A DNA stretch of 64,000 bases. It comes from Saccharopolyspora spinosa NRRL 18395 (GTDB taxonomy: Bacteria; Actinomycetota; Actinomycetes; Mycobacteriales; Pseudonocardiaceae). The notes beneath the pieces were generated by a model. That model saw nothing but the letters and a program-made list of their open reading frames with translations. It searched no databases and was not told where the DNA came from. The translations under genes and the position numbers were made by a program. Below, one piece after another: positions 9,483 through 17,272 of this stretch. The DNA lies in contig NZ_GL877878.1 in the NCBI RefSeq assembly GCF_000194155.1, positions 1 to 64,000 of the forward strand, read 5' to 3'. Within the stretch, counting starts at the first letter, position 1, and each line of letters starts with the position of its first letter.

Positions 9483-9732
9483 GTGCTCGGCTCCGGTTCC
9501 GGCCGCGATTTCAATGAAGCGTTTTCCAACCTCTTCTTGCGTTGCGTTGCGGGTAGCGGAACCTCAGCGGTCTTCTTGGCGGTGGGATCACGGACTTGTG
9601 TATAACCGCGATACGCGGCTGTCCTTGTGGGACTTCCAGCGGCACGGCGGCGGATCGGCCAGGATGGAAAAGGCTCAAAGGCAATCGAATGGCCGATTTC
9701 CATTTGAAATTGCGGTAAACGTGGTGTCGGGG
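9483..9732. other. Non-coding gap between convergent genes
   Basis: About 250 bases that are slightly richer in A and T than their surroundings. I see one short inverted repeat (CCGCG-ATA-CGCGG) around 9607 but no convincing gene, tRNA or terminator. Confidence 0.4.
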
Positions 9733-10209
9733 TCAGCTGGCGATATCGGCGATGCGGGCGTCGAGCAGCCGGACCAGGTCGTCGGCCGCCAGCTCGATCT
9801 CCAGGCCTCGCCGCCCGGCGCTGCAGTAGATCGTTTCGAACCCCGTCGCCGACTTGTCGATCACCACCGGCAGCCGCTTCTTCTGGCCGAGCGGTGAGAT
9901 CCCGCCCGCGACGTAGCCGGTGGCGCGTTCGGCGTCGGCGACCTCGGCCATTTTCGCCTTCTTCCCGCCGGCGGCAGCGGCGAGCGCCTTCAGGTCGAGC
10001 TGCCCGGTGACCGGGACCACGCCGACGGTGAGCTTGCCATCGACCTCCGCCACCAGCGTCTTGAAGATCCGCTCCGGCGGCTGGCCGAGTGCCTCGGCCG
10101 CCTCCAGCCCGAACGACTCGGCACGTGGATCGTGCTCGTATGCGTGCACCCGGTGAGAGATGCGTCGCTTGCTCAACAGCGCTGTCGCCGGAGTGCCCTT
10201 GCCTGCCAT
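9733..10209 (-). CDS. ybaK: YbaK/EbsC-type Cys-tRNA(Pro)/Cys-tRNA(Cys) deacylase
   Basis: A free-standing trans-editing protein that hydrolyses mischarged aminoacyl-tRNA. The ATG at 10209 (MAGKGTPATALL) gives 158 residues, the usual size of YbaK. Family features: EHDPRAESFGLEAAEALG, the catalytic-region lysine in IFKTLVAEVDG, and GGISPLGQKKRLP near the C-terminus. The reading frame upstream to 10329 lies over the sigR promoter and is not protein-like. It is divergent from sigR. Confidence 0.88.
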   Translation of the reverse strand: MAGKGTPATALLSKRRISHRVHAYEHDPRAESFGLEAAEALGQPPERIFKTLVAEVDGKLTVGVVPVTGQLDLKALAAAAGGKKAKMAEVADAERATGYVAGGISPLGQKKRLPVVIDKSATGFETIYCSAGRRGLEIELAADDLVRLLDARIADIAS

Positions 10210-10229
10210 GCGCGTCACTCTAGAAGGCT

Positions 10230-10256
10230 GGAATAACCCTTGACGCAGACCGCGTT
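10230..10256 (+). promoter_or_regulatory. SigR-type promoter upstream of sigR
   Basis: GGAAT at 10230-10234 and GTT at 10254-10256 are separated by 19 bases, matching the known GGAAT-N18/19-GTT consensus for SigR (SigH in mycobacteria). In Streptomyces sigR drives its own expression from such a promoter; the same autoregulation is inferred here. Confidence 0.65.
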
Positions 10257-10436
10257 GCACGGTTCGTGACGATGGATTCGACGAACACCTGCGTGCTGGA
10301 TTGCGCCGAGCGTGCACTGCTGTCAGCACCAGGTATCAGCAGGCGGGCGCGGGTATCCTCGTATATGGACCATGCGAAAGATCGCATGGGTTCGTCGCCT
10401 GCAGTCACCTCGTCCAGGCGGCGGGAAAGGAGCCAG

Positions 10437-11141
10437 GTGCCAAGCACCCCAGAGCACCCGGACGCAACCGGGCGGCCCGGCGATGCCGGGCGGCTCAGCA
10501 CTGCCGACATTGAGCCGACGGTCGACTCCTCCGAGGTTGACCGCAGCAAGGAGACCGACGAGCAGCGCGCGGCCCGCTTCGAACGGGACGCGATGCCGCT
10601 ACTGGACCAGCTCTACGGCGCGGCACTTCGGATGACCCGCAACGCGCCGGACGCCGAGGACCTGGTCCAGGAGACCTACCTCAAGGCCTTCTCTGCCTTC
10701 AAGTCGTTCGCGCAGGGCACGAACCTCAAGGCCTGGCTGTACCGGATCCTCACGAACACCTACATCAACGGTTACCGCAAGCGGCAGCGGCAGCCCCAGC
10801 AGCAGCCGACCGACGAAATCGCCGACTGGCAGCTCGCCCAGGCCGAGAACCACACCTCCAGCGGCCTGCGCTCGGCCGAGGTCGAAGCGCTGGACCGGTT
10901 GCCGGACACCGACGTGAAGGCAGCCCTCCAACAGTTGGCCGAAGAGTTCCGCATGGTCGTCTACCTCGCGGACGTGGAAGGCTTTGCTTACAAGGAGATC
11001 GCCGAGATCATGGGCACACCGATCGGCACGGTGATGTCGAGGCTGCACCGTGGTCGCCGGCAACTGCGTGAGATGCTCACCGACGTCGCCCGTGATCGCG
11101 GCTTCTTGCGGGAGACCAAGCGGGAGGTGAGCACTAAATGA
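10437..11141 (+). CDS. sigR: ECF RNA polymerase sigma factor SigR/SigH (thiol-oxidative stress)
   Basis: Directs RNA polymerase to disulfide-stress genes when released from RsrA. Region 2 is seen in [14 protein letters not shown] and [15 protein letters not shown]; region 4 in [21 protein letters not shown] prefer the GTG at 10437 because GGAAAGGAG precedes it closely; it gives 234 residues, close to the short SigR of Streptomyces. The frame stays open upstream to 10266, and S. coelicolor is known to make a longer unstable isoform from an upstream start, so a second start (for instance ATG 10365 or ATG 10386) is possible. The stop overlaps rsrA by four bases. Confidence 0.92.
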   Translation: MPSTPEHPDATGRPGDAGRLSTADIEPTVDSSEVDRSKETDEQRAARFERDAMPLLDQLYGAALRMTRNAPDAEDLVQETYLKAFSAFKSFAQGTNLKAWLYRILTNTYINGYRKRQRQPQQQPTDEIADWQLAQAENHTSSGLRSAEVEALDRLPDTDVKAALQQLAEEFRMVVYLADVEGFAYKEIAEIMGTPIGTVMSRLHRGRRQLREMLTDVARDRGFLRETKREVSTK

Positions 11142-11470
11142 ATTGCGGCGGGCCCGACGAAGACTCCTGCGAGGACGTGCTCGCTGAAGTGTGGCTGTTC
11201 CTGGACAACGAGTGCGACCAGCAACGGCGCGCGGCGGTGCAACAGCATCTCGACGGCTGTGGTAGCTGCCTAGAACACTTCGGCATCGAAGAGCACATCA
11301 AGGCGTTGCTGCATCGCAAGTGCGGCGGTGAGCACGCCCCCACGGAGCTGAAGGACCGGCTTCGGGCCTCCATTCGGGAGGCAGTGCTGCGGAAGGCGGA
11401 GGTGACCGTCGAGCGCGGCCCGGAAGGCACCTCGGTGGAGGTGCGGACCAAGCGAACATCGGCGGAATGA
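11138..11470 (+). CDS. rsrA: Zinc-containing redox anti-sigma factor RsrA
   Basis: Binds and inhibits SigR when reduced and zinc-bound; oxidation forms a disulfide and frees the sigma factor. The 110-residue protein carries the ZAS signature HLDGCGSC (His37, Cys41, Cys44) plus Cys3 and Cys11, the same positions as in Streptomyces RsrA. The block [15 protein letters not shown] is also typical. The start overlaps the sigR stop (ATGA), giving coupled synthesis of sigma and anti-sigma. Confidence 0.95.
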   Translation: MNCGGPDEDSCEDVLAEVWLFLDNECDQQRRAAVQQHLDGCGSCLEHFGIEEHIKALLHRKCGGEHAPTELKDRLRASIREAVLRKAEVTVERGPEGTSVEVRTKRTSAE

Positions 11471-11483
11471 CCGCAAAACGACG

Positions 11484-11515
11484 AATGGCCCCGGACCGCC
11501 CGGTCCGGGGCCATT
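11484..11515. terminator. Bidirectional terminator between rsrA and bL37
   Basis: A perfect 14-bp stem (11484-11497 with 11502-11515, core GGCCCCGGACC) and a GCCC tetraloop sit between the convergent ends of rsrA (11470) and the bL37 gene (11545). Confidence 0.75.
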
Positions 11516-11544
11516 CTCGCGTCCGACGGCTGGCGCCGCCGAAT

Positions 11545-11622
11545 TCACGAGCCGTTGGGGCGCTTGCCGTGGTTGGCCTTGTTCTTGCGCCGGTCCTTCT
11601 TCTTGCGGGCCCGCTTACCCAT
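11545..11622 (-). CDS. 50S ribosomal protein bL37 (25 residues)
   Basis: A very short gene encoding an extremely basic peptide that begins MGKRARKKKDRRKNKANHG and ends with a KRPNGS tail. This matches the actinobacteria-specific large-subunit protein bL37, first seen in mycobacterial ribosome structures and often encoded next to sigR/rsrA. The ATG at 11622 has a strong ribosome binding site (GGGAGAGG) just upstream, which decides the start over the open frame that continues to 11736. It is convergent with rsrA. Confidence 0.88.
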   Translation of the reverse strand: MGKRARKKKDRRKNKANHGKRPNGS

Positions 11623-11810
11623 GTGGCCTCTCCCTAAAGTTCGCCTGTCCGACCAGTCCGACCGGGGGATGGGCGTTCGCGCGTACCACCCGGTCTCCGC
11701 TGGGGTTTCGAGCATCCAGTTTGACATGGCCACCACCTGCCGCTGGCGGGTGGTTCCGGTCGTGGTTTCCTAATCAGGGGCCCCCCGGGCCCACGACGAG
11801 GAGGAACGTG

Positions 11811-12026
11811 ATGGCCGAGGAGATCCGCGCCGAGATGGTCGCCAACGTGATGGCGGTGTCGGTCGGCGAGGGCGACTCGGTCGGCGACGGCGACTCGCTG
11901 GTGCTGCTGGAGTCCATGAAGATGGAGATCCCGGTGCTCAGCGAGATCGCGGGCACGGTCAGCGCGATGGCGGTCAAGCCCGGCGACGTGGTCCAGGAAG
12001 GCGATCTCATCGCGGTCGTGGAATGA
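11811..12026 (+). CDS. Biotinyl/lipoyl-attachment carrier protein (stand-alone BCCP-like)
   Basis: A 71-residue single-domain carrier. It has the biotin attachment motif ESMKME (the Lys would be modified), flanked by the two half-barrels typical of the hammerhead fold. The ATG at 11811 is preceded by GAGGAGGAACG. It corresponds in size and position to mycobacterial TB7.3, which likewise lies between the sigma/anti-sigma pair and the PdtaS kinase. Partner carboxylase unknown. Confidence 0.88.
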   Translation: MAEEIRAEMVANVMAVSVGEGDSVGDGDSLVLLESMKMEIPVLSEIAGTVSAMAVKPGDVVQEGDLIAVVE

Positions 12027-12056
12027 CGCGGCCGCGCCGACGAAGAGAGGCGGATC

Positions 12057-13550
12057 TTGTCCACGCTGAGTGATCTGCTCGCCGAGCACACCGGACTGTC
12101 CGGCACCGCGGCCGACCACCTGCAGCTCGTGGTCGCCGAATGGCAGCTGCTGTCAGACCTGTCCTTCGCGGACTTCCTGCTCTGGGTCCCGATCGGCCCG
12201 CAGGCCGCGCCGGAAAGCCGGTTCCTGTGCGTTGCGCAGGCGCGGCCTACCACGGCGCCCACGGCCCACCCGGAAGACGTCGTCAGCACCGAGGTCACCC
12301 AGGAAGAGCACCCGCAGCTGCGGCGCGCCGCCCTGGAGGGCCGGATCTGCCGCGAGGAGGATCCGCGCTGGCACCTGGGCGTGCCGGTGCGCCGGGAGAC
12401 GATCCCGGTGAAGCTGGGTGACGAGATCGTCGCGGTGCTCAGCCGGGACACCAACCTGGCCGTGCCGCGAGTGCCGTCGCCGCTGGAGATCTCCTACCTG
12501 GGCAGCGCGGCCGACCTGTGCCAGATGGTCGCGGACGGGACCTTCCCGACCCCGGAGCCGGCGCCCGATGTGCACACGAGCCCGCGGGTCGGCGACGGTC
12601 TAATCCGCCTGGACAGCTCCGGCACGGTGGTGTTCGCCAGCCCCAACGCGCTTTCCGCGTACCACCGGATGGGCCACGCCGCGGATCTGGTGGGGGCGCA
12701 GCTCGCCCCGCTGACCCGGTCGCTGCTCAACGATCCGTTCGACGCGGACGAGGTCGCGCAGCGCGTCCGCCGGGCGATGGGCGGACAGCCCAGCATGCGC
12801 ATCGAGGCCGAGGCGCGGGGTGCGACGGTGCTGTTCCGGGCGTTGCCGCTGCGGCCGCGCGGGCAGCAGGCCGGCGCGTTGGTGCTGGTGCGCGACGTGA
12901 CCGAGGTCAAGCGCCGGGACCGTGCGCTGATGTCCAAGGACGCGATGATCCGCGAGATCCACCACCGCGTCAAGAACAACCTGCAGACGGTGGCGGCTCT
13001 GCTGCGGCTGCAGGCGCGGCGGACCGGGAACAACGAGGCTCGGCTTGCTTTGGACGAGTCGGTCCGGCGGGTCACGTCGATCGCGTTGGTCCACGAGACG
13101 CTGTCGATGTCGGTGGACGAGCGGGTGGATCTCGACGACGTGGTCGATCGCGTGATCCCGATGATGAGCGATGTCGCCGCGGCGGAGACCGGGGTCAAGG
13201 TGCGCCGTGAGGGTCGCTTCGGGGTGGTGTCGGCGGAGCTGGCCACGCCGTTGGTGATGGTGCTCACCGAATTGGTGCAGAACGCTTTCGAGCACGCATT
13301 CCCGGAAGGCCAGGGCGGGGAAGTCGTTGTGCAGGCGGAGCGTTCGGCGCGTTGGCTGGACGTCGTCATCTCCGATGACGGTCGCGGCCTTCCGAAGGGT
13401 TTCTCCCTCGAACGCGCCGAACGTCTCGGCCTGCAGATCGTGCGGACCCTCGTGGAATCCGAGCTCCGAGGGTCGTTGAGCTTGCGCGGTCGCGGCCGGC
13501 AACCCGGTACTGAGGCGGTGTTGCGGGTGCCTCTGAAGTACCGGCGCTGA
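12057..13550 (+). CDS. pdtaS: PdtaS-like sensor histidine kinase
   Basis: Cytosolic kinase with a GAF-like domain (about residues 1-150), a PAS domain (about 175-290), a HisKA_2 dimerisation helix with EIHHRVKNNLQ (His at 302/303) and a HATPase domain with N-box NAFEHAF and GRGLPKGF. In mycobacteria PdtaS (phospho-His303) signals to the ANTAR-type RNA-binding regulator PdtaR. The start is TTG at 12057 with AGAGAGGCGG before it. No membrane segments are visible. An ANTAR-only protein is encoded at 23495 in this window, but nothing links the two directly. The neighbour order (carrier protein, kinase, whiB1) is conserved with mycobacteria. Confidence 0.88.
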   Translation: MSTLSDLLAEHTGLSGTAADHLQLVVAEWQLLSDLSFADFLLWVPIGPQAAPESRFLCVAQARPTTAPTAHPEDVVSTEVTQEEHPQLRRAALEGRICREEDPRWHLGVPVRRETIPVKLGDEIVAVLSRDTNLAVPRVPSPLEISYLGSAADLCQMVADGTFPTPEPAPDVHTSPRVGDGLIRLDSSGTVVFASPNALSAYHRMGHAADLVGAQLAPLTRSLLNDPFDADEVAQRVRRAMGGQPSMRIEAEARGATVLFRALPLRPRGQQAGALVLVRDVTEVKRRDRALMSKDAMIREIHHRVKNNLQTVAALLRLQARRTGNNEARLALDESVRRVTSIALVHETLSMSVDERVDLDDVVDRVIPMMSDVAAAETGVKVRREGRFGVVSAELATPLVMVLTELVQNAFEHAFPEGQGGEVVVQAERSARWLDVVISDDGRGLPKGFSLERAERLGLQIVRTLVESELRGSLSLRGRGRQPGTEAVLRVPLKYRR

Positions 13551-13835
13551 TGCCGTCCCGTGGGTGGGAGTGCCGCGCTGGTGCGTCGATCTCCGGTGAC
13601 ATGCCGGTTGGGTGGCGTGTCGTGGCCGATCGGGTCGGGTTCCTGGCGGAACTCAGCTCATCGAGCGGAGAGCTTTGCGGTTCCTGCCGGGGCCGACATC
13701 GACGCGGATCGGCCGGGTATCTCGTTGGGGTTTGAATTGTCGGGTGCGACGGCCGTTCGTTCGACCGGGGCGAAAACGTGCGGTCGGCCACCGGGGGTGT
13801 GACCGACCCGGCACGCTTTCAGCGAGCTTCGCGAC

Positions 13836-14090
13836 TCAGGCGTTGGTGCGGGCCCGGGTGCGAGCGTTGCGCCGCTTGAGCGCGCGCCGCTCGTCTTCGC
13901 TCATACCGCCCCATACGCCGGCGTCCTGCCCGCTCTCCAGTGCCCAAGCCAGGCACTCGGAGGCGACCGGACAACGGCGGCAAACGGCCTTCGCCTCGGC
14001 GATTTGCAGCACAGCAGGACCACTGTTCCCTACAGGGAAGAACAGCTCCGGGTCCTCGTCACGGCAAACCGCACGGTGGCGCCAGTCCAT
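13836..14090 (-). CDS. whiB1: WhiB-family [4Fe-4S] regulator, WhiB1-like
   Basis: A small iron-sulfur transcription factor that senses nitric oxide and acts with the main sigma factor. From ATG 14090 (MDWRHRAVCRDED) it has 84 residues and four cluster cysteines at 9, 37, 40 and 46, the spacing known for WhiB1. The GVWGGMSEDERRALKRR block is the G(V/I)WGG turn and the basic DNA-binding tail. It is convergent with pdtaS. The promoter region upstream has two CRP-like sites. Confidence 0.93.
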   Translation of the reverse strand: MDWRHRAVCRDEDPELFFPVGNSGPAVLQIAEAKAVCRRCPVASECLAWALESGQDAGVWGGMSEDERRALKRRNARTRARTNA

Positions 14091-14149
14091 CGTTCCTTGC
14101 TCCTCGCTAGGCGCGCCCACGCGCGCCGCTCGTTTCGTTCGGGGTGTTT

Positions 14150-14163
14150 GTGAATACTTTCAC
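14150..14163. promoter_or_regulatory. CRP-like site 1 in the whiB1 promoter
   Basis: GTGA-N6-TCAC, flanked to give TGTGAATACTTTCACG. It lies about 65 bp upstream of the whiB1 start codon. It overlaps the best -10-like hexamer (TATTCA on the minus strand, 19 bp from a TTGACA at 14181-14176), a position expected to repress. Confidence 0.6.
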
Positions 14164-14198
14164 GAACTGCCGCGATGTCAAGAGTTCGATCTCGTGTG

Positions 14199-14212
14199 GT
14201 GAGGGAACTCAC
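14199..14212. promoter_or_regulatory. CRP-like site 2 in the whiB1 promoter
   Basis: A second GTGA-N6-TCAC (within GGTGAGGGAACTCACC) centred 49 bp upstream of site 1 and upstream of the TTGACA box. If the promoter call is right it sits near -60, the usual place for class I activation by CRP. Mycobacterial whiB1 is known to be controlled by cAMP-CRP through two sites. Confidence 0.6.
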
Positions 14213-14309
14213 CTGAAAGATCGACAGGGCTTGACCAGGGGTTTCCGTGCGTCATCGATCGCAGATGGGGGTCGCGAGTCGACAACTACGTTCATCCGTT
14301 ACGAGAAGG

Positions 14310-15236
14310 TTATACAGCGACGCGGAGAGCATCCGGGACGGAGAAAAACTCGATCGCCGAACGCTGCCCCAGGCAGTCACCGTCGACCTGCAGGCGCAAC
14401 GGCTCCGTACAGGTTACGCGGAGATGGCCTACGTCCGCACGCTGAATTGAGTTTCTAGGGTGTGGTTTCCCTCTACCGCGTAGCATCGCCGCTACATGTT
14501 GTAACACAGGGTAAGCATGCATATTGTGCAATGCGAAAACCCCGAGACCAGTGTCGAAGCTGGTGTCGGGGCTCATGCGCACTGGACGTGACCCGAGATA
14601 CGTCCACGGATCGGTGTTCGAAACGAACACGCTGTGTAGTTGATGGATCGGTTCTTCGTGACCGATTTGCAAGCTGATCAACGGGGCCTGGCGCGCCATG
14701 CGGAAGTAGCAGCTTAACGCGGTGCGCGCGTACAGGGCGGGGGTCACGTGCTGGCTGCGGGAGCGTTGCCGCTCGACCTCGGCGACGACCTCGGCGTCCC
14801 AACCGACGCCGGCGTTGAAGGTGAACCACCGGTCGTCGGCCTTGCCGAGCCCGACCATCCGCCCGCTGTCGTCCGCCACCGCGCGCAGCAGCCGGTGGGT
14901 GGCCTCGACAGGGTCCCTGGGCAGACCGAGCGCGCGGGCGAACACGTTCGCGGAGCCGCCGGGCACCACGCCCAACGTCGGCATCACCCGATCGCCGAGG
15001 TCGGCGGCCGAGAACATGCCGTTGACCACCTCGTTCACCGTGCCGTCGCCGCCGTGCGCGATCACCAAGTCAACGCCGTCCTCGACGGCCGCTCGCGCGG
15101 TGTCGGAGGCGTGGCCCCGGTACTGCGTTTCGACGACGTCCAGCTTCAGCTCGCTGGCCAGCGCGTGGGCGATGACATCCCGGCCAGCCGCAGTGGTGGA
15201 CGTCGCCTGCGGGTTGACAACGAGTACGGCGCGCAC
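14310..15236 (-). CDS. Diacylglycerol/sphingosine kinase-family lipid kinase
   Basis: Probable ATP-dependent lipid kinase of the DagK/YegS group. The signature GGDGTVNEVVNGM is at about residues 61-73, followed by LGVVPGGSANVFARALG; the C-terminal beta-sandwich ends in LRLQVDGDCLGQRSAIEF, a typical family ending. The protein is 308 residues with no membrane segment. It lies upstream of whiB1 on the same strand, with a 219-bp gap holding the whiB1 promoter, so it is probably a separate unit. Actual lipid substrate unknown. Confidence 0.88.
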   Translation of the reverse strand: MRAVLVVNPQATSTTAAGRDVIAHALASELKLDVVETQYRGHASDTARAAVEDGVDLVIAHGGDGTVNEVVNGMFSAADLGDRVMPTLGVVPGGSANVFARALGLPRDPVEATHRLLRAVADDSGRMVGLGKADDRWFTFNAGVGWDAEVVAEVERQRSRSQHVTPALYARTALSCYFRMARQAPLISLQIGHEEPIHQLHSVFVSNTDPWTYLGSRPVRMSPDTSFDTGLGVFALHNMHAYPVLQHVAAMLRGRGKPHPRNSIQRADVGHLRVTCTEPLRLQVDGDCLGQRSAIEFFSVPDALRVAV

Positions 15237-15302
15237 AACCGAAGCCTAGGCGAGGCCCGTGCGGGCCGACGCACCGTCCGGTGTTCGGCGTCGCGCCGCG
15301 GT

Positions 15303-15584
15303 TCAGATCTCCAGGTGATCCCCCTTCCGCAGCGGGCCGCACGCGGACCGGCCGGCGCGCCGGGCTGCGGTGGGGTCGGCTGGCTGAGACACCAGGAACG
15401 GGTGCGCCGCGCCGTTGACTGCCACCAAGATCCGGCGGAACCCGGATGCGCAACCCCGGAGCGCATCCGACCGTCTTCCGCCGGTACCTGCCCGGCCGAC
15501 GGCGGATCGCGAGGACACCCCGATATCCCCGACCGCCGCTCCAGCCATGAGTCGATCATTGCGCGTGACAGTGGCGGCAGCCAT
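15303..15584 (-). CDS. Possible small hypothetical protein
   Basis: A 93-residue reading frame in the gap between the lipid kinase and the membrane protein. Only the C-terminal half looks protein-like (RRILVAVNGAAHPFLVSQPA, then an Arg/Ala stretch and ending KGDHLEI). The N-terminal part and the ATG at 15584 are not supported by a clear ribosome binding site. It may be a chance frame; apart from it the interval 15237-15656 shows nothing I recognise. Confidence 0.25.
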   Translation of the reverse strand: MAAATVTRNDRLMAGAAVGDIGVSSRSAVGRAGTGGRRSDALRGCASGFRRILVAVNGAAHPFLVSQPADPTAARRAGRSACGPLRKGDHLEI

Positions 15585-15656
15585 GCGGCGTTCGGGCGGT
15601 ATTACCATCGGAGGCGCATACGCAGAGTCACCGATTTTGATCCGGGAAAGGCGACC

Positions 15657-16094
15657 GTGACCGTGCCGACCGAAGTCGTCCCGCGCACCATCCGCATCGC
15701 GGGTGTCCTGACCACCCTGCAGGCGGTGGCCGGGCTGATCTTCGTCGTGGCGCTGCTCGTCCGCAGCACCGCCCCCGACCTCGGGGGAGCGGGGCAGTTC
15801 GAGCGCGGCCAGATGTACGGCGAGGCCGGGTACTACACGCTGCTGGCAGGAGGTGTGCTGGCCGCGGGCATCGGCCTGTGGAAGGGCAAGCACTGGGCGC
15901 GCACACCCGCCCTGCTGATGCAGCTGCTGCTGCTGGGCACCGCCTGGTACGCGTTCGGGCCGTCCTCGCAGCCGGTGATCGCATTGGTGATCGCGGTGCC
16001 GGCGATCGCGGTGGTGTGGTTCCTGTTCAACCGGGAGGGGCGGGCCTGGTCCTTCTCGTCGAGCACCGCGCCCGACGCCGATCGCGACGAATGA
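15657..16094 (+). CDS. Small integral membrane protein with four predicted TM helices
   Basis: 145 residues from GTG 15657, which has GGGAAAGG at good spacing. Four hydrophobic segments are visible (about residues 13-33, 58-75, 85-105 and 108-128), joined by short loops, with a polar C-terminal tail ending DADRDE. It corresponds in size and position to an uncharacterised integral membrane protein beside the GNAT gene in mycobacteria. It is convergent with the GNAT gene, 9 bp apart. No function can be assigned. Confidence 0.75.
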   Translation: MTVPTEVVPRTIRIAGVLTTLQAVAGLIFVVALLVRSTAPDLGGAGQFERGQMYGEAGYYTLLAGGVLAAGIGLWKGKHWARTPALLMQLLLLGTAWYAFGPSSQPVIALVIAVPAIAVVWFLFNREGRAWSFSSSTAPDADRDE

Positions 16095-16103
16095 GCGGGC
16101 GCG

Positions 16104-16571
16104 TCAGGCGCTGAAGTTGCGCAGCGCGTCGCCGGTGAGGCGGTACGCGGTCCACTCGTCCATCGGGATCGCGCCGACCGCCTTGTAGAAGTTGATCGAA
16201 GGCTCGTTCCAGTTCAGCACGGACCACTCCAGCCGGGCGTAGCCGCGCTGGACGCACTCCTGCGCCAGGGTCTGCAGCAGCGCCTTGCCGAGACCGGAGC
16301 CGCGGTGCTCGGGGCGGACGTAGAGGTCCTCCAGGTAGATGCCGTGCACGCCTTCCCAGGTGGAGAAGTTCAGGAACCACAGGGAAAGGCCCGCGACCGC
16401 ACCGTCCACTTCGGCCACGTGGCCGAACAGCGCCGGCGTCGGGGCGAACAGCGCGTCCCGCAGCTGCTGCTCGGTCAGGTGGCACAGCTCCGGCGCCTTC
16501 TCGTAGCGCGCGAGTTCGTGCACCAGCTCGACCATTGCGCGTACGTCGGCTCGGGTCGCCCGGCGGATCAT
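16104..16571 (-). CDS. GNAT-family N-acetyltransferase
   Basis: A 155-residue single-domain acetyltransferase. The acetyl-CoA-binding motif A is seen in YLEDLYVRPEHRGSGLGKALL (R/Q-x-x-G-x-G/A type), and the C-terminal block WNEPSINFYKAVGA is the usual GNAT motif B region. I chose ATG 16571 because GGAGGT sits four bases upstream; the ATG at 16583 is less well placed. It resembles diamine/spermidine acetyltransferase-like members (WEGVHGIYLEDLYV), but the substrate is uncertain. Confidence 0.88.
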   Translation of the reverse strand: MIRRATRADVRAMVELVHELARYEKAPELCHLTEQQLRDALFAPTPALFGHVAEVDGAVAGLSLWFLNFSTWEGVHGIYLEDLYVRPEHRGSGLGKALLQTLAQECVQRGYARLEWSVLNWNEPSINFYKAVGAIPMDEWTAYRLTGDALRNFSA

Positions 16572-16645
16572 CGATACCTCCACATGAGTTGCGTCGCCCC
16601 AGGATATTCGGGGGCGCGCACCAGCCGGCGCAACGGATTACCCGG

Positions 16646-17242
16646 TCAGCCCTGCTGCCAGGGCGGGATGTTCGACCGCTCCACCGTCGGAACGCCGCGC
16701 TCGTGGCCGAGCACCGTGATCCCGGCGGGATCCAGCGCGAAGTGCACCCCTGAAGTGGCAGGCAGCCCCAGCCAGCGCGCGATCAGGCAGCGGCTGAAGT
16801 GGCCGTGCCCCACCAGGACCACGTCGTAACCGGCGCGCGTGATGCGAGTCAGCAGCTTGTCGGCGCGCGCGGTGACGTCCGCCGCCGTTTCCCCGCCCGG
16901 GCAGGGGTGCGTCCACACCGTCCAGTCGGGCACCTGCTCGCGGATCTGCTGGGTGGTCAGGCCTTCGTAGTCGCCGTAATCCCACTCGGCGAGCAGCGGT
17001 TCGGTGACCACATCGGCCAGCCCGGCCAACGTCGCCGTGCGCTGGGCGCGCTGCCGGGGGCTCGCGAACACTACGGCCGGCCCGGCCGGGCGCAACGCGG
17101 AAAGCGTCTCCCCGGCCTGCCGCGCCCGCAGCTCGCCCTCGACCGTCAGCGGGATGTCGGAACGACTGGTGTGCTGACCGGTCTGGGACCACTCGGTCGT
17201 GCCGTGCCGGAGGACGTAAACGCGGTGCTCATCCTGTGCCAC
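16646..17242 (-). CDS. Histidine phosphatase superfamily protein (Gpm2/acid-phosphatase type)
   Basis: 198 residues. The catalytic RHG motif is near the start (VLRHGTTEWSQTGQHT), and the second catalytic histidine is in LVGHGHFSRCLIARWL. A glutamate in LAEWDYGDYEGL and Arg in SPRQRAQRT complete the pocket. Members in this position in mycobacteria were annotated as phosphoglycerate mutase (Gpm2) but behave as broad phosphatases. It lies 30 bp after the DJ-1 gene on the same strand. Confidence 0.88.
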   Translation of the reverse strand: MAQDEHRVYVLRHGTTEWSQTGQHTSRSDIPLTVEGELRARQAGETLSALRPAGPAVVFASPRQRAQRTATLAGLADVVTEPLLAEWDYGDYEGLTTQQIREQVPDWTVWTHPCPGGETAADVTARADKLLTRITRAGYDVVLVGHGHFSRCLIARWLGLPATSGVHFALDPAGITVLGHERGVPTVERSNIPPWQQG

Positions 17243-17272
17243 GGCTCCGAGCGTAACCGCGCTGAGCGGGGC

